DNA of 64,000 nt, taken from NCBI GenBank assembly GCA_000686145.1, contig JMMB01000007.1, positions 434,001 through 498,000 of the forward strand, given 5' to 3'. Both the position numbers and the translations under genes were made by a program. The notes under the pieces are model-generated. The model searched no databases, was not told the DNA's origin, and worked only from the letters and a program-made list of their open reading frames with translations. This DNA is from Peptostreptococcaceae bacterium VA2 (GTDB lineage: Bacteria > Bacillota > Clostridia > Peptostreptococcales > Peptostreptococcaceae). Below, piece after piece: positions 40,973 through 59,550 of this stretch; the first letter of the stretch is position 1; each line of letters begins with the position of its first letter.

Positions 40973-42470
40973 AGTTTATTTAGTTGGAGCAGGTCCTGGA
41001 GACTATAAGTTATTAACACTAAAAGGCTTAGAATGTATAAAAAAAGCTGACGTTATAGTTTATGATAGATTAGCAAATAGTAATTATTTAAAAGAAGCTA
41101 AACCTAATTGTGAATTTATATATGTAGGAAAAGCATCTAGCAACCATGTACTTCCTCAAGATGATATAAATAGAGTAATTGCAGATAAAGCAAAAGAAGG
41201 AAAAATAGTTACAAGACTTAAGGGTGGAGACCCTTATGTATTTGGAAGAGGTGGAGAAGAAGGAGAAGTTTTAGTATCACAAGGTATAGATTTTGAAGTA
41301 GTGCCTGGAATAACTTCTGCAATAGGTGGGCTATGTTATGCAGGTATACCGATAACTCATAGAGATCATGCATCTTCTTTCCATGTAATAACTGGGCATC
41401 TAAGAGATGATGATAAAGAAAACCCAGAAATAAACTGGAATGCACTAGCTAATACAAAGGGAACTTTGGTATTTTTAATGGGTGTAGCTAATTTACAAAA
41501 GATTAGCGAAAACTTAATATTAGAAGGTAAAAGTAAAGATACACCAGTAGCGCTTATAAGCTGGGCAACTAGATATAATCAAAGAGTAATAACTTCTACA
41601 TTAGAAGATGTATACGAAACTGCTATAAGAGAAAGTGTAAAACCACCAACACTTATAGCAGTTGGAGATGTAGTAGGTTTAAGAGATAAATTGAACTTCT
41701 TTGAAAATAAACCCTTGTTTGGGAAAAGCATTATGGTTACTAGATCTAGAACTCAAATTAGTAGTTTAGTAGAAAAAATAATGGACTTAGGTGGGAACCC
41801 TATAGAAGTTCCTACTATAAAAATAGATAAAATAGAAAACAATATAGAATTAGAAAATGAAATAAAAAATATAAAAGATTATACATACTTAGTTCTTACT
41901 AGCAAAAATGGAGTAGATATATTCTTTGATAAATTAGATGAAATGAATCTTGATAGTAGAGCTTTAGCAAACTTAAAGGTATGTGCTATAGGATGTGCTA
42001 CAGCTAATGAAATAAGAAATAGAGGAATTAAAGCAGACATAATTCCAGAAAAATTTATAGCAGAGTATTTATTTGAAGAATTAAATCCTATCTTAAAACC
42101 AAATGACAAAGTATTAATGCCAAGAGCTAAAAATGCTAGAGATTTTTTAGTAGATAAAATAGGAGAAATATGCGAAGTTAAAGAAATACATACATATGAA
42201 ACTGTAGTAGATCCGACTAAAAAAGAAGAAGTTTTAGATATTTTAAATCAAGGTGAAACGGACTATATAACTTTCGCAAGTTCATCTACAGTAAGAAACT
42301 TTGTAGAAATTATAGGAAAAGAAAACTTAGATAAATTAGAAAATATTAAGGTTATATCTATAGGACCTATAACAACACAAACAGCTAAAGAACTAAACTT
42401 AAAAGTTTATGAAGAAGCAGATGTTGCAACTATAGATGGTATGATTAGTACAATTATAAAAGATAGTTAA
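40962..42470 (+). CDS. cobA-hemD: Fused uroporphyrinogen-III C-methyltransferase / uroporphyrinogen-III synthase
   Basis: A natural fusion of two successive enzymes. Residues 1 to about 245 are a SAM methyltransferase that converts uroporphyrinogen III to precorrin-2 (VGAGPGDYKLLTLKGLE, VYDRLAN, RLKGGDPYVFGRGGEE, VPGITSAIG). Residues from about 250 to 502 are uroporphyrinogen-III synthase (MVTRSRTQIS, VLTSKNGVDIF, FASSSTVRNF). I start at the ATG at 40962, 10 bases after AAAGGAG; the ATG at 40953 is only one base from it. The HemD domain uses the product of HemC, encoded just upstream. Such fusions are common in clostridia. Confidence 0.95.
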   Translation: MKGKVYLVGAGPGDYKLLTLKGLECIKKADVIVYDRLANSNYLKEAKPNCEFIYVGKASSNHVLPQDDINRVIADKAKEGKIVTRLKGGDPYVFGRGGEEGEVLVSQGIDFEVVPGITSAIGGLCYAGIPITHRDHASSFHVITGHLRDDDKENPEINWNALANTKGTLVFLMGVANLQKISENLILEGKSKDTPVALISWATRYNQRVITSTLEDVYETAIRESVKPPTLIAVGDVVGLRDKLNFFENKPLFGKSIMVTRSRTQISSLVEKIMDLGGNPIEVPTIKIDKIENNIELENEIKNIKDYTYLVLTSKNGVDIFFDKLDEMNLDSRALANLKVCAIGCATANEIRNRGIKADIIPEKFIAEYLFEELNPILKPNDKVLMPRAKNARDFLVDKIGEICEVKEIHTYETVVDPTKKEEVLDILNQGETDYITFASSSTVRNFVEIIGKENLDKLENIKVISIGPITTQTAKELNLKVYEEADVATIDGMISTIIKDS

Positions 42471-42556
42471 TTATTTAAAAGATAACGTGAATACCTGTTA
42501 AACTTAGACAAGCTATGATTTAATAGGCACTTATATATACATATGGAGGAAATAAG

Positions 42557-43534
42557 ATGTTAAGAAGACCTAGAAGATTAAGAGCAAATAGCGCAATAAG
42601 AAACTTAGTAAGAGAAACGAAGTTAAATGTAGAAGATTTAATATATCCTTTATTCATAGTAGAAGGAGAAAATATAAAAAGTGAAATATCATCTTTACCA
42701 GATGTATATCATTTTTCAGTAGATATGTTAGAAGATGAAATAAAAGAATTAGTAGAACTAGGAATAGAACATGTACTACTATTTGGTATTCCTCATGACC
42801 ATGAAAAAGATTTATTTGGGAGTGAAGGTTATAACGATAATGGTATAGTTCAAAGGGCTATTAGAAAAATAAAAGAAATAGACAGTAACATGAACGTAAT
42901 TACAGATGTATGTATGTGTGAATATACTAGTCATGGGCACTGTGGAATATTAACAGAAAGCGGATACGTAGATAATGACAAAACATTAGAGTATTTAGCA
43001 AAAATAGCAGTAAGTCATGTAAAAGCTGGAGCAGATATGGTAGCTCCTTCTGATATGATGGATGGAAGAATAAAGGCTATGAGAGAAGCTTTAGATAGTG
43101 AAGGCTTTGAACATATAGCTATAATGTCATATAGTGTTAAGTATTCATCTACTTTCTATGGTCCATTTAGAGAAGCTGCTAATTCAGCGCCATCATTTGG
43201 AGATAGAAAAACATACCAAATGGATCCAGCAAATAGCAATGAAGCATTAATAGAATCAGAACTTGATATATCAGAAGGTGCTGACATATTAATGGTAAAG
43301 CCAGCATTATCTTATTTAGATGTAATAAGAAGAGTAAAAGATAACTATGATTTACCATTGGCAGCATATAGTGTTAGTGGAGAATATGCTATGCTTAAAT
43401 CTGCAGTTAAAAATGGAATATTAAGTGAAGGTGCTATATACGAATCTACAATGTCTATAAAAAGAGCTGGAGCGGATATAATAATAACTTATTTTGCTAA
43501 AGATTTAGCTAAAATGTTAAAAAATAACATGTAA
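42557..43534 (+). CDS. hemB: Porphobilinogen synthase (5-aminolevulinate dehydratase)
   Basis: HemB condenses two 5-aminolevulinates to porphobilinogen. The 325-residue protein has the zinc-type cysteine site [13 protein letters not shown] (Cys119, Cys121 and Cys129), PSDMMDGRI and the two substrate-binding lysines, Lys195 in SYSVKYSS and Lys248 in MVKPALSYL. The N-terminus [19 protein letters not shown] is typical. An AGGAGGAAA-like ribosome-binding site precedes the ATG, 86 bases after cobA/hemD. A terminator directly downstream ends the long operon. It acts between HemL and HemC although it is the last gene. Confidence 0.95.
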   Translation: MLRRPRRLRANSAIRNLVRETKLNVEDLIYPLFIVEGENIKSEISSLPDVYHFSVDMLEDEIKELVELGIEHVLLFGIPHDHEKDLFGSEGYNDNGIVQRAIRKIKEIDSNMNVITDVCMCEYTSHGHCGILTESGYVDNDKTLEYLAKIAVSHVKAGADMVAPSDMMDGRIKAMREALDSEGFEHIAIMSYSVKYSSTFYGPFREAANSAPSFGDRKTYQMDPANSNEALIESELDISEGADILMVKPALSYLDVIRRVKDNYDLPLAAYSVSGEYAMLKSAVKNGILSEGAIYESTMSIKRAGADIIITYFAKDLAKMLKNNM

Positions 43535-43547
43535 TTAAAAAATTTAC

Positions 43548-43576
43548 AAGGGAGTAACTTATGTTACTCCTTTTAT
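43548..43576 (+). terminator. Terminator after hemB
   Basis: AAGGGAGTAAC pairs with GTTACTCCTTTT around a TTAT loop and ends in T. It closes the B12 operon and separates sirC. Confidence 0.85.
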
Positions 43577-43693
43577 GGTGTATAGAAACCTATATTGTAT
43601 TTATTAATTGTTCTATAATGCATTAGTAAATATAAAATTCACATTGAAAATGATATAATAAAGATGGCTTATAAAAAAGGGGATGATAAATAA

Positions 43694-44272
43694 ATGTTAT
43701 ATCCGGTTAATATAGAATTACAAGATTTAGAAATTACAATAATAGGTGGAGGAGAAGTTGCATATAGAAAATGTATAAATTTCTTACGTTTTGAAAAAAC
43801 TTTAAAAGTAGTATCTAATAACTTTATAGATAAATTTGATGAATTAAAAGGTAAAATAGAAATGATAGATGACATATATAAAGAAGAGTATATAAAAAAT
43901 AGCTTTATAGTGGTAGCTGCAACTAATGATAAAGAAGTAAATAAAACTATAGGGATATATTGTAGAGATAATGGTAAACTAGTTAATGTTGTAGATGATA
44001 TTAAGCTATCAAACTATACAGTTCCTTCATATATTAAAAGAGGAGACTTACTTATTAGTGTGTCTACAGGAGGTAAAAGTCCATCTCTAGCATCTAGGAT
44101 AAAAAAAGAATTAGAAGAAACATATGATGACAGCTATGAAGAATATATAAATCTTCTAGGTCAAATGAGAAAAGAAATTATAAAGAATAATAAAGATATA
44201 TCATTAAGAAAAAAGAAGCTTAATGAACTTATAAATCTAAACTTAGAAGAATTAAAATTAATAGTAAAATAA
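43694..44272 (+). CDS. sirC: Precorrin-2 dehydrogenase (siroheme branch)
   Basis: A 192-residue protein resembling the N-terminal part of CysG and the Bacillus and Methanothermobacter SirC enzymes. It oxidises precorrin-2 to sirohydrochlorin with NAD+. The Rossmann motif is ITIIGGGEVAYRKC (about residues 14-27), followed by VAATNDKEVNK and NVVDDIKLSNYTVPSYIKRGDL. A later ISVSTGGKSPSLASRIKKELE is also typical. Some family members add ferrochelatase activity, which cannot be judged here. Its product serves CbiK and siroheme. It is outside the main operon (a terminator precedes it) and ends 39 bases before the rRNA operon 2 promoter. Confidence 0.92.
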   Translation: MLYPVNIELQDLEITIIGGGEVAYRKCINFLRFEKTLKVVSNNFIDKFDELKGKIEMIDDIYKEEYIKNSFIVVAATNDKEVNKTIGIYCRDNGKLVNVVDDIKLSNYTVPSYIKRGDLLISVSTGGKSPSLASRIKKELEETYDDSYEEYINLLGQMRKEIIKNNKDISLRKKKLNELINLNLEELKLIVK

Positions 44273-44311
44273 TATTAATAAATAATATTATAAAAAACTT
44301 TGAAAAAAGTA

Positions 44312-44340
44312 TTGACGAAATATATTTGTGGTGGTATAGT
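44312..44340 (+). promoter_or_regulatory. rRNA operon 2 promoter
   Basis: TTGACG (44312-44317), 17 bases, TATAGT (44335-44340). No terminator is visible between sirC and this promoter. Confidence 0.85.
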
Positions 44341-44481
44341 TATACTTGTCCTTAAGAAAAGGGACAAAACGAAATTGAAAATGAACTTTGAAAATTAAAC
44401 AGTAGGTTAATTTATAGAATTTGAAACAACCAAGAAACATAAAGCCAGATATATAACAGTATCTGAGCCCTAGATAAACTT

Positions 44482-49227
<4,746 letters not shown>

Positions 49228-49359
49228 AATAAAATCTAACGATTTTATATCGCAACTAAAAAACAGTTGCTAAAATTTAAATGATTAAAACCTAAATGTA
49301 TACAGTTTTCAGAGTATTAACTCTAAAATTTAATTAAGAAATTAATTAAAATATAAAGA

Positions 49360-49481
<122 letters not shown>

Positions 49482-49517
49482 TCTTTTTTATGTGTAAAAT
49501 TAAATGATTTTATAAGA

Positions 49518-49555
49518 ATAAGAGATGAATAAAAAATATTCATCTCTTATTTTAG
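49518..49555 (+). terminator. rRNA operon 2 terminator
   Basis: ATAAGAGATGAAT pairs with ATTCATCTCTTAT and is followed by TTTAG. It may also act for the minus-strand aminotransferase on the opposite strand. Confidence 0.75.
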
Positions 49556-49593
49556 TTAAACTAAATAAATATATAGATTTTATAAAATGAAAA

Positions 49594-49613
49594 GAGTGTG
49601 CATAAGCACACTC
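49594..49613 (-). terminator. Terminator of the aminotransferase gene
   Basis: On the minus strand GGAGTGTGC, loop TTAT, GCACACTCT, then TTTC. It lies directly after the stop codon at 49621. Confidence 0.75.
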
Positions 49614-49620
49614 CTTATTT

Positions 49621-50814
49621 TTATTTATTTAATTTTAAGTACGTTTCTAAACCAGCTTTTAATATCTTAGCAGCATTAGCTAAGTCTTCTTTGTTTAATA
49701 TATAAGCAAGTCTTATTTCATCAATACCAAGTCCTTCAGTAGCATAGAAACCTTCAGCAGGACAAGGCATAACTGTTTGTCCATCTATATCAAAATCACT
49801 TAATAACCATTTTACAAAATGATCAGCGCTTTTAACTGGCAGTTTAGCAACTATATAAAATGCTCCTGTAGGCTTTTTACACACAACTCCAGGAACTTTT
49901 ACAAGTTCATTATACAGTACATCTCTTCTTTCCTTGTATTCTTCATTTACTTCTACAAGATAAGTATTTGGTGTTTTATAAAGTTCAATAGCACCAACTT
50001 GCTCTAAAGTAGGAACTGATAGTCTTGCTTGGCACAGTTTTAACATTTGAGCCATAAATACTTTGTTTTTAGAAGCTATTGATCCGATTCTAGCTCCACA
50101 AGCGCTGTATCTTTTAGATACACTGTCTATTATTATAACTCTATCAGCAACTTCATCTATATTACCTAAACTAGTGTAATCACCCTCATAAACAAATTCT
50201 CTATATACTTCGTCAGCCATTATCCATAAATTGCTTTCCTTGGCTATATCAGATATCATTTGAATTTCTTCTTTAGTGTAAACAACTCCAGTTGGATTCC
50301 CTGGATTTGAAAATAATATAGCACGAGTTTTAGAATCTATTTTAGACACTATTTCTTCTTTTGTAGGGAGATGGAATCCGTTTTCCGCTAATGTAGTAAT
50401 AGGTTTTATTTCTACACCTACTGCTTTAGCAAAGCTGTTGTAGTTTGAATAAAATGGTTCAGGTACTAATATATTATCACCTTCATTACATGTAGCTATC
50501 ATAGCAAATAATAAAGCCTCACTACCGCCATTTAATATTAATATTTCATCTTTATTAAAGTTCATGTTGTAACCTTGATAGTACTTTTGGATAGCCTCGA
50601 TAAGTTCAGGTAATCCTTCTGATAGTGCATATTCTAAAACCTCATCTTTGTAGTTTTTTATTGCGTTGAAAAACTCGTCTGGTGTTTTAATATCAGGTTG
50701 TCCAATATTTAAATGGTAAACTTTCTTTCCACCTTTTTTTGCTTCTGCAGCATAAGTTAATAGTTCCATGATAGTAGAAGCTGGAACGGACTGTATTCTA
50801 GATGATATATTCAT
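49621..50814 (-). CDS. Class I PLP aminotransferase (aspartate aminotransferase-like)
   Basis: A 397-residue fold-type I aminotransferase. It shows NIGQPDIKTP, NGGSEALLFAM, PGNPTGVVYTKEE, ADEVYREFVYEG and the PLP lysine Lys234 in SVSKRYSACGARIGS, with the conserved Arg near IRLAYI at the C-terminus. The substrate may be aspartate, alanine, an aromatic amino acid or another; the sequence alone does not decide. AGGAGGG precedes the ATG. It is monocistronic and transcribed against the flanking rRNA operons. The 343-base region upstream holds its promoter and that of the rhodanese gene. Confidence 0.85.
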   Translation of the reverse strand: MNISSRIQSVPASTIMELLTYAAEAKKGGKKVYHLNIGQPDIKTPDEFFNAIKNYKDEVLEYALSEGLPELIEAIQKYYQGYNMNFNKDEILILNGGSEALLFAMIATCNEGDNILVPEPFYSNYNSFAKAVGVEIKPITTLAENGFHLPTKEEIVSKIDSKTRAILFSNPGNPTGVVYTKEEIQMISDIAKESNLWIMADEVYREFVYEGDYTSLGNIDEVADRVIIIDSVSKRYSACGARIGSIASKNKVFMAQMLKLCQARLSVPTLEQVGAIELYKTPNTYLVEVNEEYKERRDVLYNELVKVPGVVCKKPTGAFYIVAKLPVKSADHFVKWLLSDFDIDGQTVMPCPAEGFYATEGLGIDEIRLAYILNKEDLANAAKILKAGLETYLKLNK

Positions 50815-51157
50815 ATCTATAACCCTCCTGGTCTAAAATTTATTTAATGTATTGTATAAAATTGAATATATTAAAGCCTTAGTATTTACATATATCTTTT
50901 ACATTTAATAAAAATAGATGCTAAATAAAAATATATGTCATTTTAAGATATATTTTACCATAAAAAAAACGAATTCCTAATTAATTATATATTAAAAATT
51001 TTCAGAAAAAGTATAGTTATAATATTTTTATATTAAATAGGAAATTATATTCCTTAGCTAAAGTAGTTTAAAAATTATTCTAAAAGTATGTTTTATAAAA
51101 TTATACTGTAGTATAGTATGTATTGAATATTAAATTAAAAAATTTAGGAGGACTATT
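50815..51157. other. Divergent intergenic region
   Basis: AT-rich DNA between the minus-strand aminotransferase and the rhodanese gene. It contains a perfect small palindrome, TATACT-GT-AGTATA (51103-51116), about 40 bases before the rhodanese start, which could be an operator or a promoter element. No reading frame and no clear promoter pair are seen. Confidence 0.5.
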
Positions 51158-51997
51158 ATGATAAACTTAGTGAATGCTAGTTGGCTAAAGGAAAATCTAA
51201 ATAATGAAAAATTAGTAATCGTAGATTGTAGATTTGACTTAATGGACAAACAATATGGAAAAAGAAGTTACGATGAGGGACACATTAAAGGTGCTGTTAG
51301 AGTAGATTTAGAAACAGAGTTATCTAGTAAAGTAAAGGAACATGGAGGAAGACATCCTATACCAAATATAGAAAAATTAAAGAATACTTTTGAAAACATA
51401 GGAATAAGTAGTGACTCTATAATAGTTACTTATGATGATGGTGATTTGGCTGGACCTTCTAGACTTTGGTGGATATTGAAATATCTAGGTCATGAAAATA
51501 CATATGTATTAGATGGTGGAATGAATGCTTTTAAAGAGATTAGTGGAGAAATAACTCAAGAAGTAAGTCCTATTAATAAAGGTAATTTTAAAGTTGAAGT
51601 CAATGAAGATATGAGAGTAAATATGGAATACGTTAAAGAAAGATTATATAAGGATAACGTGGCTATAATTGATTCAAGAGAAAATAAAAGATACAAAGGT
51701 GAATTTGAACCAGTAGATAAAAAAGCTGGTCATATACCAAGCGCATTAAATTATTTTTGGATGGATATATTAAACATAGATGGAGCTAAATTAAATATAA
51801 AGTCATTAGAAAATCTTAAAGATCATTTTGAAAGTTTAAAAAAATATGATGAGGTTATAGTTTACTGTGGTTCTGGGATAACAGCTTGTCCAAATAGCTT
51901 AGGACTTAGTGAAGTTGGAATTAAACACAAAGTTTATTGTGGAAGTTTTAGTGATTGGATAAGTTATGAAAATAATGAAGTAGAGCAGAGTTTATAA
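51158..51997 (+). CDS. Two-domain sulfurtransferase (rhodanese)
   Basis: A 279-residue protein with two rhodanese domains. The first, inactive-looking domain (1-130) has VDCRFDLMDKQYGKRSYDEGH and DGDLAGPSRLWWILKYLG. The second carries the active-site cysteine Cys237 in VYCGSGITACP, with DSRENKRYKG and KAGHIPSALN before it. Such enzymes move sulfane sulfur from thiosulfate or 3-mercaptopyruvate; the CGSGITAC loop is close to that of thiosulfate sulfurtransferases. AGGAGG precedes the ATG. It is monocistronic with its own terminator and is not obviously linked to biotin or B12. Confidence 0.92.
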   Translation: MINLVNASWLKENLNNEKLVIVDCRFDLMDKQYGKRSYDEGHIKGAVRVDLETELSSKVKEHGGRHPIPNIEKLKNTFENIGISSDSIIVTYDDGDLAGPSRLWWILKYLGHENTYVLDGGMNAFKEISGEITQEVSPINKGNFKVEVNEDMRVNMEYVKERLYKDNVAIIDSRENKRYKGEFEPVDKKAGHIPSALNYFWMDILNIDGAKLNIKSLENLKDHFESLKKYDEVIVYCGSGITACPNSLGLSEVGIKHKVYCGSFSDWISYENNEVEQSL

Positions 51998-52042
51998 TCG
52001 TATGTAAGTTTATATTTTGATATTAAAGCTTATAGAATTAAG

Positions 52043-52088
52043 AATAAGTACTTGATAAGTTTCAATAATTATTAAGTACTTATTTTTA
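52043..52088 (+). terminator. Terminator after the rhodanese gene
   Basis: AATAAGTACTTGATAA pairs with TTATTAAGTACTTATT (one G-T pair), followed by a T-run. Confidence 0.85.
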
Positions 52089-52168
52089 TATTGAACTCAT
52101 TCATATTAATAATTTAAGTATGTTAAGAAATATAATAATTAAAAATATAATTTAAATTAAAAAAAGTA

Positions 52169-52197
52169 TTGACGAAACTATTTTGAGATGGTATAGT
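52169..52197 (+). promoter_or_regulatory. rRNA operon 3 promoter
   Basis: TTGACG (52169-52174), 17 bases, TATAGT (52192-52197). The spacer sequence differs from that of the other two promoters, while the leader downstream is conserved. Confidence 0.85.
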
Positions 52198-52338
52198 TAT
52201 ACTTGTCCTTAAGAAAAGGGACAAAACGAAATTGAAAATGAACTTTGAAAATTAAACAGTAGGTTAATTTATAGAATTTGAAACAACCAAGAAACATAAA
52301 GCCAGATATATAACAGTATCTGAGCCCTAGATAAACTT

Positions 52339-57046
<4,708 letters not shown>

Positions 57047-57177
57047 AATAAAATCTAACGATTTTATATCGCAACTAAAAAACAGTTGCTAAAATTTAAA
57101 TGATTAAACCTAAATGTATACAGTTTTCAGAGTATTAACTCTAAAATTTAATTAAGAAATTAATTAAAACATAAAGA

Positions 57178-57299
<122 letters not shown>

Positions 57300-57360
57300 T
57301 CTTTTTTTGTGTAAATTATTATTTAACTAAACTCATATTTATTAAAAAAATTATAATATA

Positions 57361-57388
57361 TTGTCAAAATAAGAAGGAATATTATAAT
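57361..57388 (+). promoter_or_regulatory. Promoter of riboswitch 2 and cbiQO
   Basis: TTGTCA (57361-57366), 16 bases, TATAAT (57383-57388), about 75 bases before the riboswitch. The rest of the stretch from 57300 to 57460 holds no gene that I can see. Confidence 0.65.
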
Positions 57389-57463
57389 AAATAGAGAATA
57401 TATTATAATGAAATGATTATTTAGTTAAAAGTATAGTTACTTTATATAATAAAAAATAAAAGT

Positions 57464-57652
57464 ATTATAGGTTCTTAAAGTAAGATTAATAGGGAAAGAG
57501 GTTAAAAGCCTCTGCAGCCCCCGCTACTGTAAAGCTGACGAAATTTCAACTTAACCACTATGACTTAGTCATGGGAAGGTAAAATAGTAGGATGAAGCTA
57601 AGCCAGGAGACCTGCCTAATAATATTTAAGTAATTTCTTCGGGGAGGAGAAT
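57464..57652 (+). ncRNA. Cobalamin riboswitch 2
   Basis: It has GGTTCTTAAAG near its start, GCAGCCCCCGCTACTGTA in the core, a perfect B12 box AGCCAGGAGACCTGCCT (57601-57617), and CTTCGGGGAGGAG at the end. The terminator stem follows at 57692. It is the same class as riboswitch 1 but differs in the peripheral stems. Confidence 0.95.
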
Positions 57653-57691
57653 AATTCTTATGATACTTATATATAATTAGTATTGATAAAG

Positions 57692-57720
57692 AAAGTCTAA
57701 TCCCGAGGTTAGGCTTTTTA
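57692..57720 (+). terminator. Riboswitch 2 terminator
   Basis: AGTCTAATC pairs with GGTTAGGCT (several G-U pairs, loop CCGA), followed by four T. It lies about 90 bases before cbiQ and is the likely OFF element of riboswitch 2. Confidence 0.8.
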
Positions 57721-57808
57721 GAGTTGTCAAAAAATAAATTTATCTTATGGATATTATTTATTTTTAATTTATAGAATATGGTTTATATAGTAGGAGGAGA
57801 AAGTAAAA

Positions 57809-58507
57809 ATGCTTTTAATTGACAAATATGCATATACAAATAACTTAACAAATGTAAATCCTAAGATAAAAACTGGAGTAGGGCTATTTTTTTTAATTGC
57901 ATCGATGATAACAAAAAACATTTTATTTTTAATAGATATAATGATGTTAATGAGTATATCTGTAGTTTGTATAGCTAAAATTGATATTAAGAGTTATATA
58001 AAATTACTTAGGATTCCTATGTATTTTTTACTTATGGGAATAATAGTAAATTTAATTAATATATCGTTTGATTCAAGTGCTTTAATTTATAGCTTAAATA
58101 TTGCAAATATATATGTAGGTATATCGAAAGAATCGTTAAGTACATCAACATATTTACTATTTAGATCTATTTCTTGTTTAATGTGTGTGTATTTTTTTAT
58201 ACTAACGACACCGTTTAATCAAATTATATATTTATTAAAAAATCTTCATATATCAGATACAGTAATAGAGTTAACAATGCTAGTTTATAGATTTATATTT
58301 ATATTTTTAGAGGAAGTAGAAGATATTAGAAAATCACAACAATTAAGATTTGGATATATAAATTTAAAAACCTCATATAAATCAATTGGTCTTCTTGGAA
58401 ACATGTTGTTTAAAAGAATGATGAAAAGATATGATGATATGTGTGTATCTTTAGATATGAAACTATATGATGGTAAATTTCACATAGTAGGTGATGAGAA
58501 TGTTTAA
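57809..58507 (+). CDS. cbiQ: Cobalt ECF transporter, transmembrane T component
   Basis: A 232-residue integral membrane protein of the CbiQ/EcfT family, with about five membrane helices and a cytoplasmic helical region near the C-terminus (EEVEDIRKSQQLRFGYINL, then KRMMKRYDDM). Its role is to couple ATP hydrolysis to movement of the S unit. Early LTNVNPKIKT and FNQIIYLLKNLHI are typical. AGGAGGAG precedes the ATG. It lies under riboswitch 2, and overlaps cbiO by 8 bases. The S units cbiM and cbiN expected before it are absent. Confidence 0.9.
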   Translation: MLLIDKYAYTNNLTNVNPKIKTGVGLFFLIASMITKNILFLIDIMMLMSISVVCIAKIDIKSYIKLLRIPMYFLLMGIIVNLINISFDSSALIYSLNIANIYVGISKESLSTSTYLLFRSISCLMCVYFFILTTPFNQIIYLLKNLHISDTVIELTMLVYRFIFIFLEEVEDIRKSQQLRFGYINLKTSYKSIGLLGNMLFKRMMKRYDDMCVSLDMKLYDGKFHIVGDENV

Positions 58508-59318
58508 AATTAGTAATTTAAATTATCAATATGAAAAAAATTCTTTAGCTTTGTCTAATATTAATATGGATTTTTCAAAAGGAAGTATAATCGGAATAAT
58601 AGGATCTAATGGTTCTGGAAAATCAACATTATTTATGAATTTAATGGGAATACTTAAGCCTACATCAGGTGATATTTTATTTAAGAATAAGGAAATTAAA
58701 TATAGTAAAAAGGGATTATATTCTCTTAGAAAAGATGTTGGAATAGTATTTCAAGACCCAGAAAAACAAATTTTTTATTCTAGGGTATATGATGATATCG
58801 CATTTGGATTAAGAAATATTGGAGTAGACGAAGAAATAATAAAGCATAAAGTAAAAAAAGCTCTAATAGCGGTTAATGGAATAGAGTTTATAAATAAACC
58901 TGTTCATTTTTTAAGCTATGGACAGAAAAAAAGAGTAGCCATAGCATCAGTAATAGCTATGGAAAATGAAATTGTATTATTAGATGAGCCAACAGCAGGG
59001 CTAGATCCGATTAGTACAAAGCTAATTATAGATATAATTAAAAATCTAAAAGACAAAGGTGTAAAAATAGTTATATCAAGTCATGATATGAATCTAATAT
59101 ATGAAATATGTGATTATATATATGTTTTAAATAAAGGTGAGATAACAGATTATGGATTAACAGAGGATGTATTTATTAATGAAGATAAAATTGATAAAGC
59201 AGGGCTAGAATTACCTTGGTTAGTAAAGCTTCATAAAAACATGAAGCTACCTTTATTTAGGAGTGAGGATGACTTATATCAATATTGGAATAGTAGTAAT
59301 TTAAATAGTAATAATTAA
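58500..59318 (+). CDS. cbiO: Cobalt ECF transporter, ATP-binding component
   Basis: A 272-residue ABC ATPase. It has Walker A GSNGSGKST (residues 35-43), Q-loop VFQDPEKQIFYSRVYDDIAFG (about residues 82-102), signature LSYGQKKRVAIA, Walker B EIVLLDEPTAGLDP and the SSHDMN switch histidine, all typical of CbiO. The start is chosen as the ATG at 58500 with AGGTGATGAG as ribosome-binding site; upstream in-frame GTG and ATG lie within it. Its pairing with cbiQ and the B12 riboswitch points to cobalt, but the ATPase alone cannot define the substrate. Confidence 0.92.
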   Translation: MFKISNLNYQYEKNSLALSNINMDFSKGSIIGIIGSNGSGKSTLFMNLMGILKPTSGDILFKNKEIKYSKKGLYSLRKDVGIVFQDPEKQIFYSRVYDDIAFGLRNIGVDEEIIKHKVKKALIAVNGIEFINKPVHFLSYGQKKRVAIASVIAMENEIVLLDEPTAGLDPISTKLIIDIIKNLKDKGVKIVISSHDMNLIYEICDYIYVLNKGEITDYGLTEDVFINEDKIDKAGLELPWLVKLHKNMKLPLFRSEDDLYQYWNSSNLNSNN

Positions 59319-59329
59319 TAAAAATGATT

Positions 59330-59377
59330 AAGATATAAAATATATAGTTATAAACTATTATTTTATATCTTTTTTTA
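59330..59377 (+). terminator. Terminator after cbiO
   Basis: AAGATATAAAATATATAGTT pairs with ACTATTATTTTATATCTT with small irregularities and a T-run follows. It ends the cbiQO unit. Confidence 0.75.
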
Positions 59378-59550
59378 ATTACTGATAAGTTATATACTAT
59401 AGACTAGTGATGATATATTTAAAATTTATTTGTATATATATGTTAGATTTCTATTATATTGGAAAAAATTATAATATAGCTTTCTTAAATTTGAATAAAT
59501 CTTTGATATAGATTAATATAGAGTATATCACTGTTAATAGGAGGAAAAAT

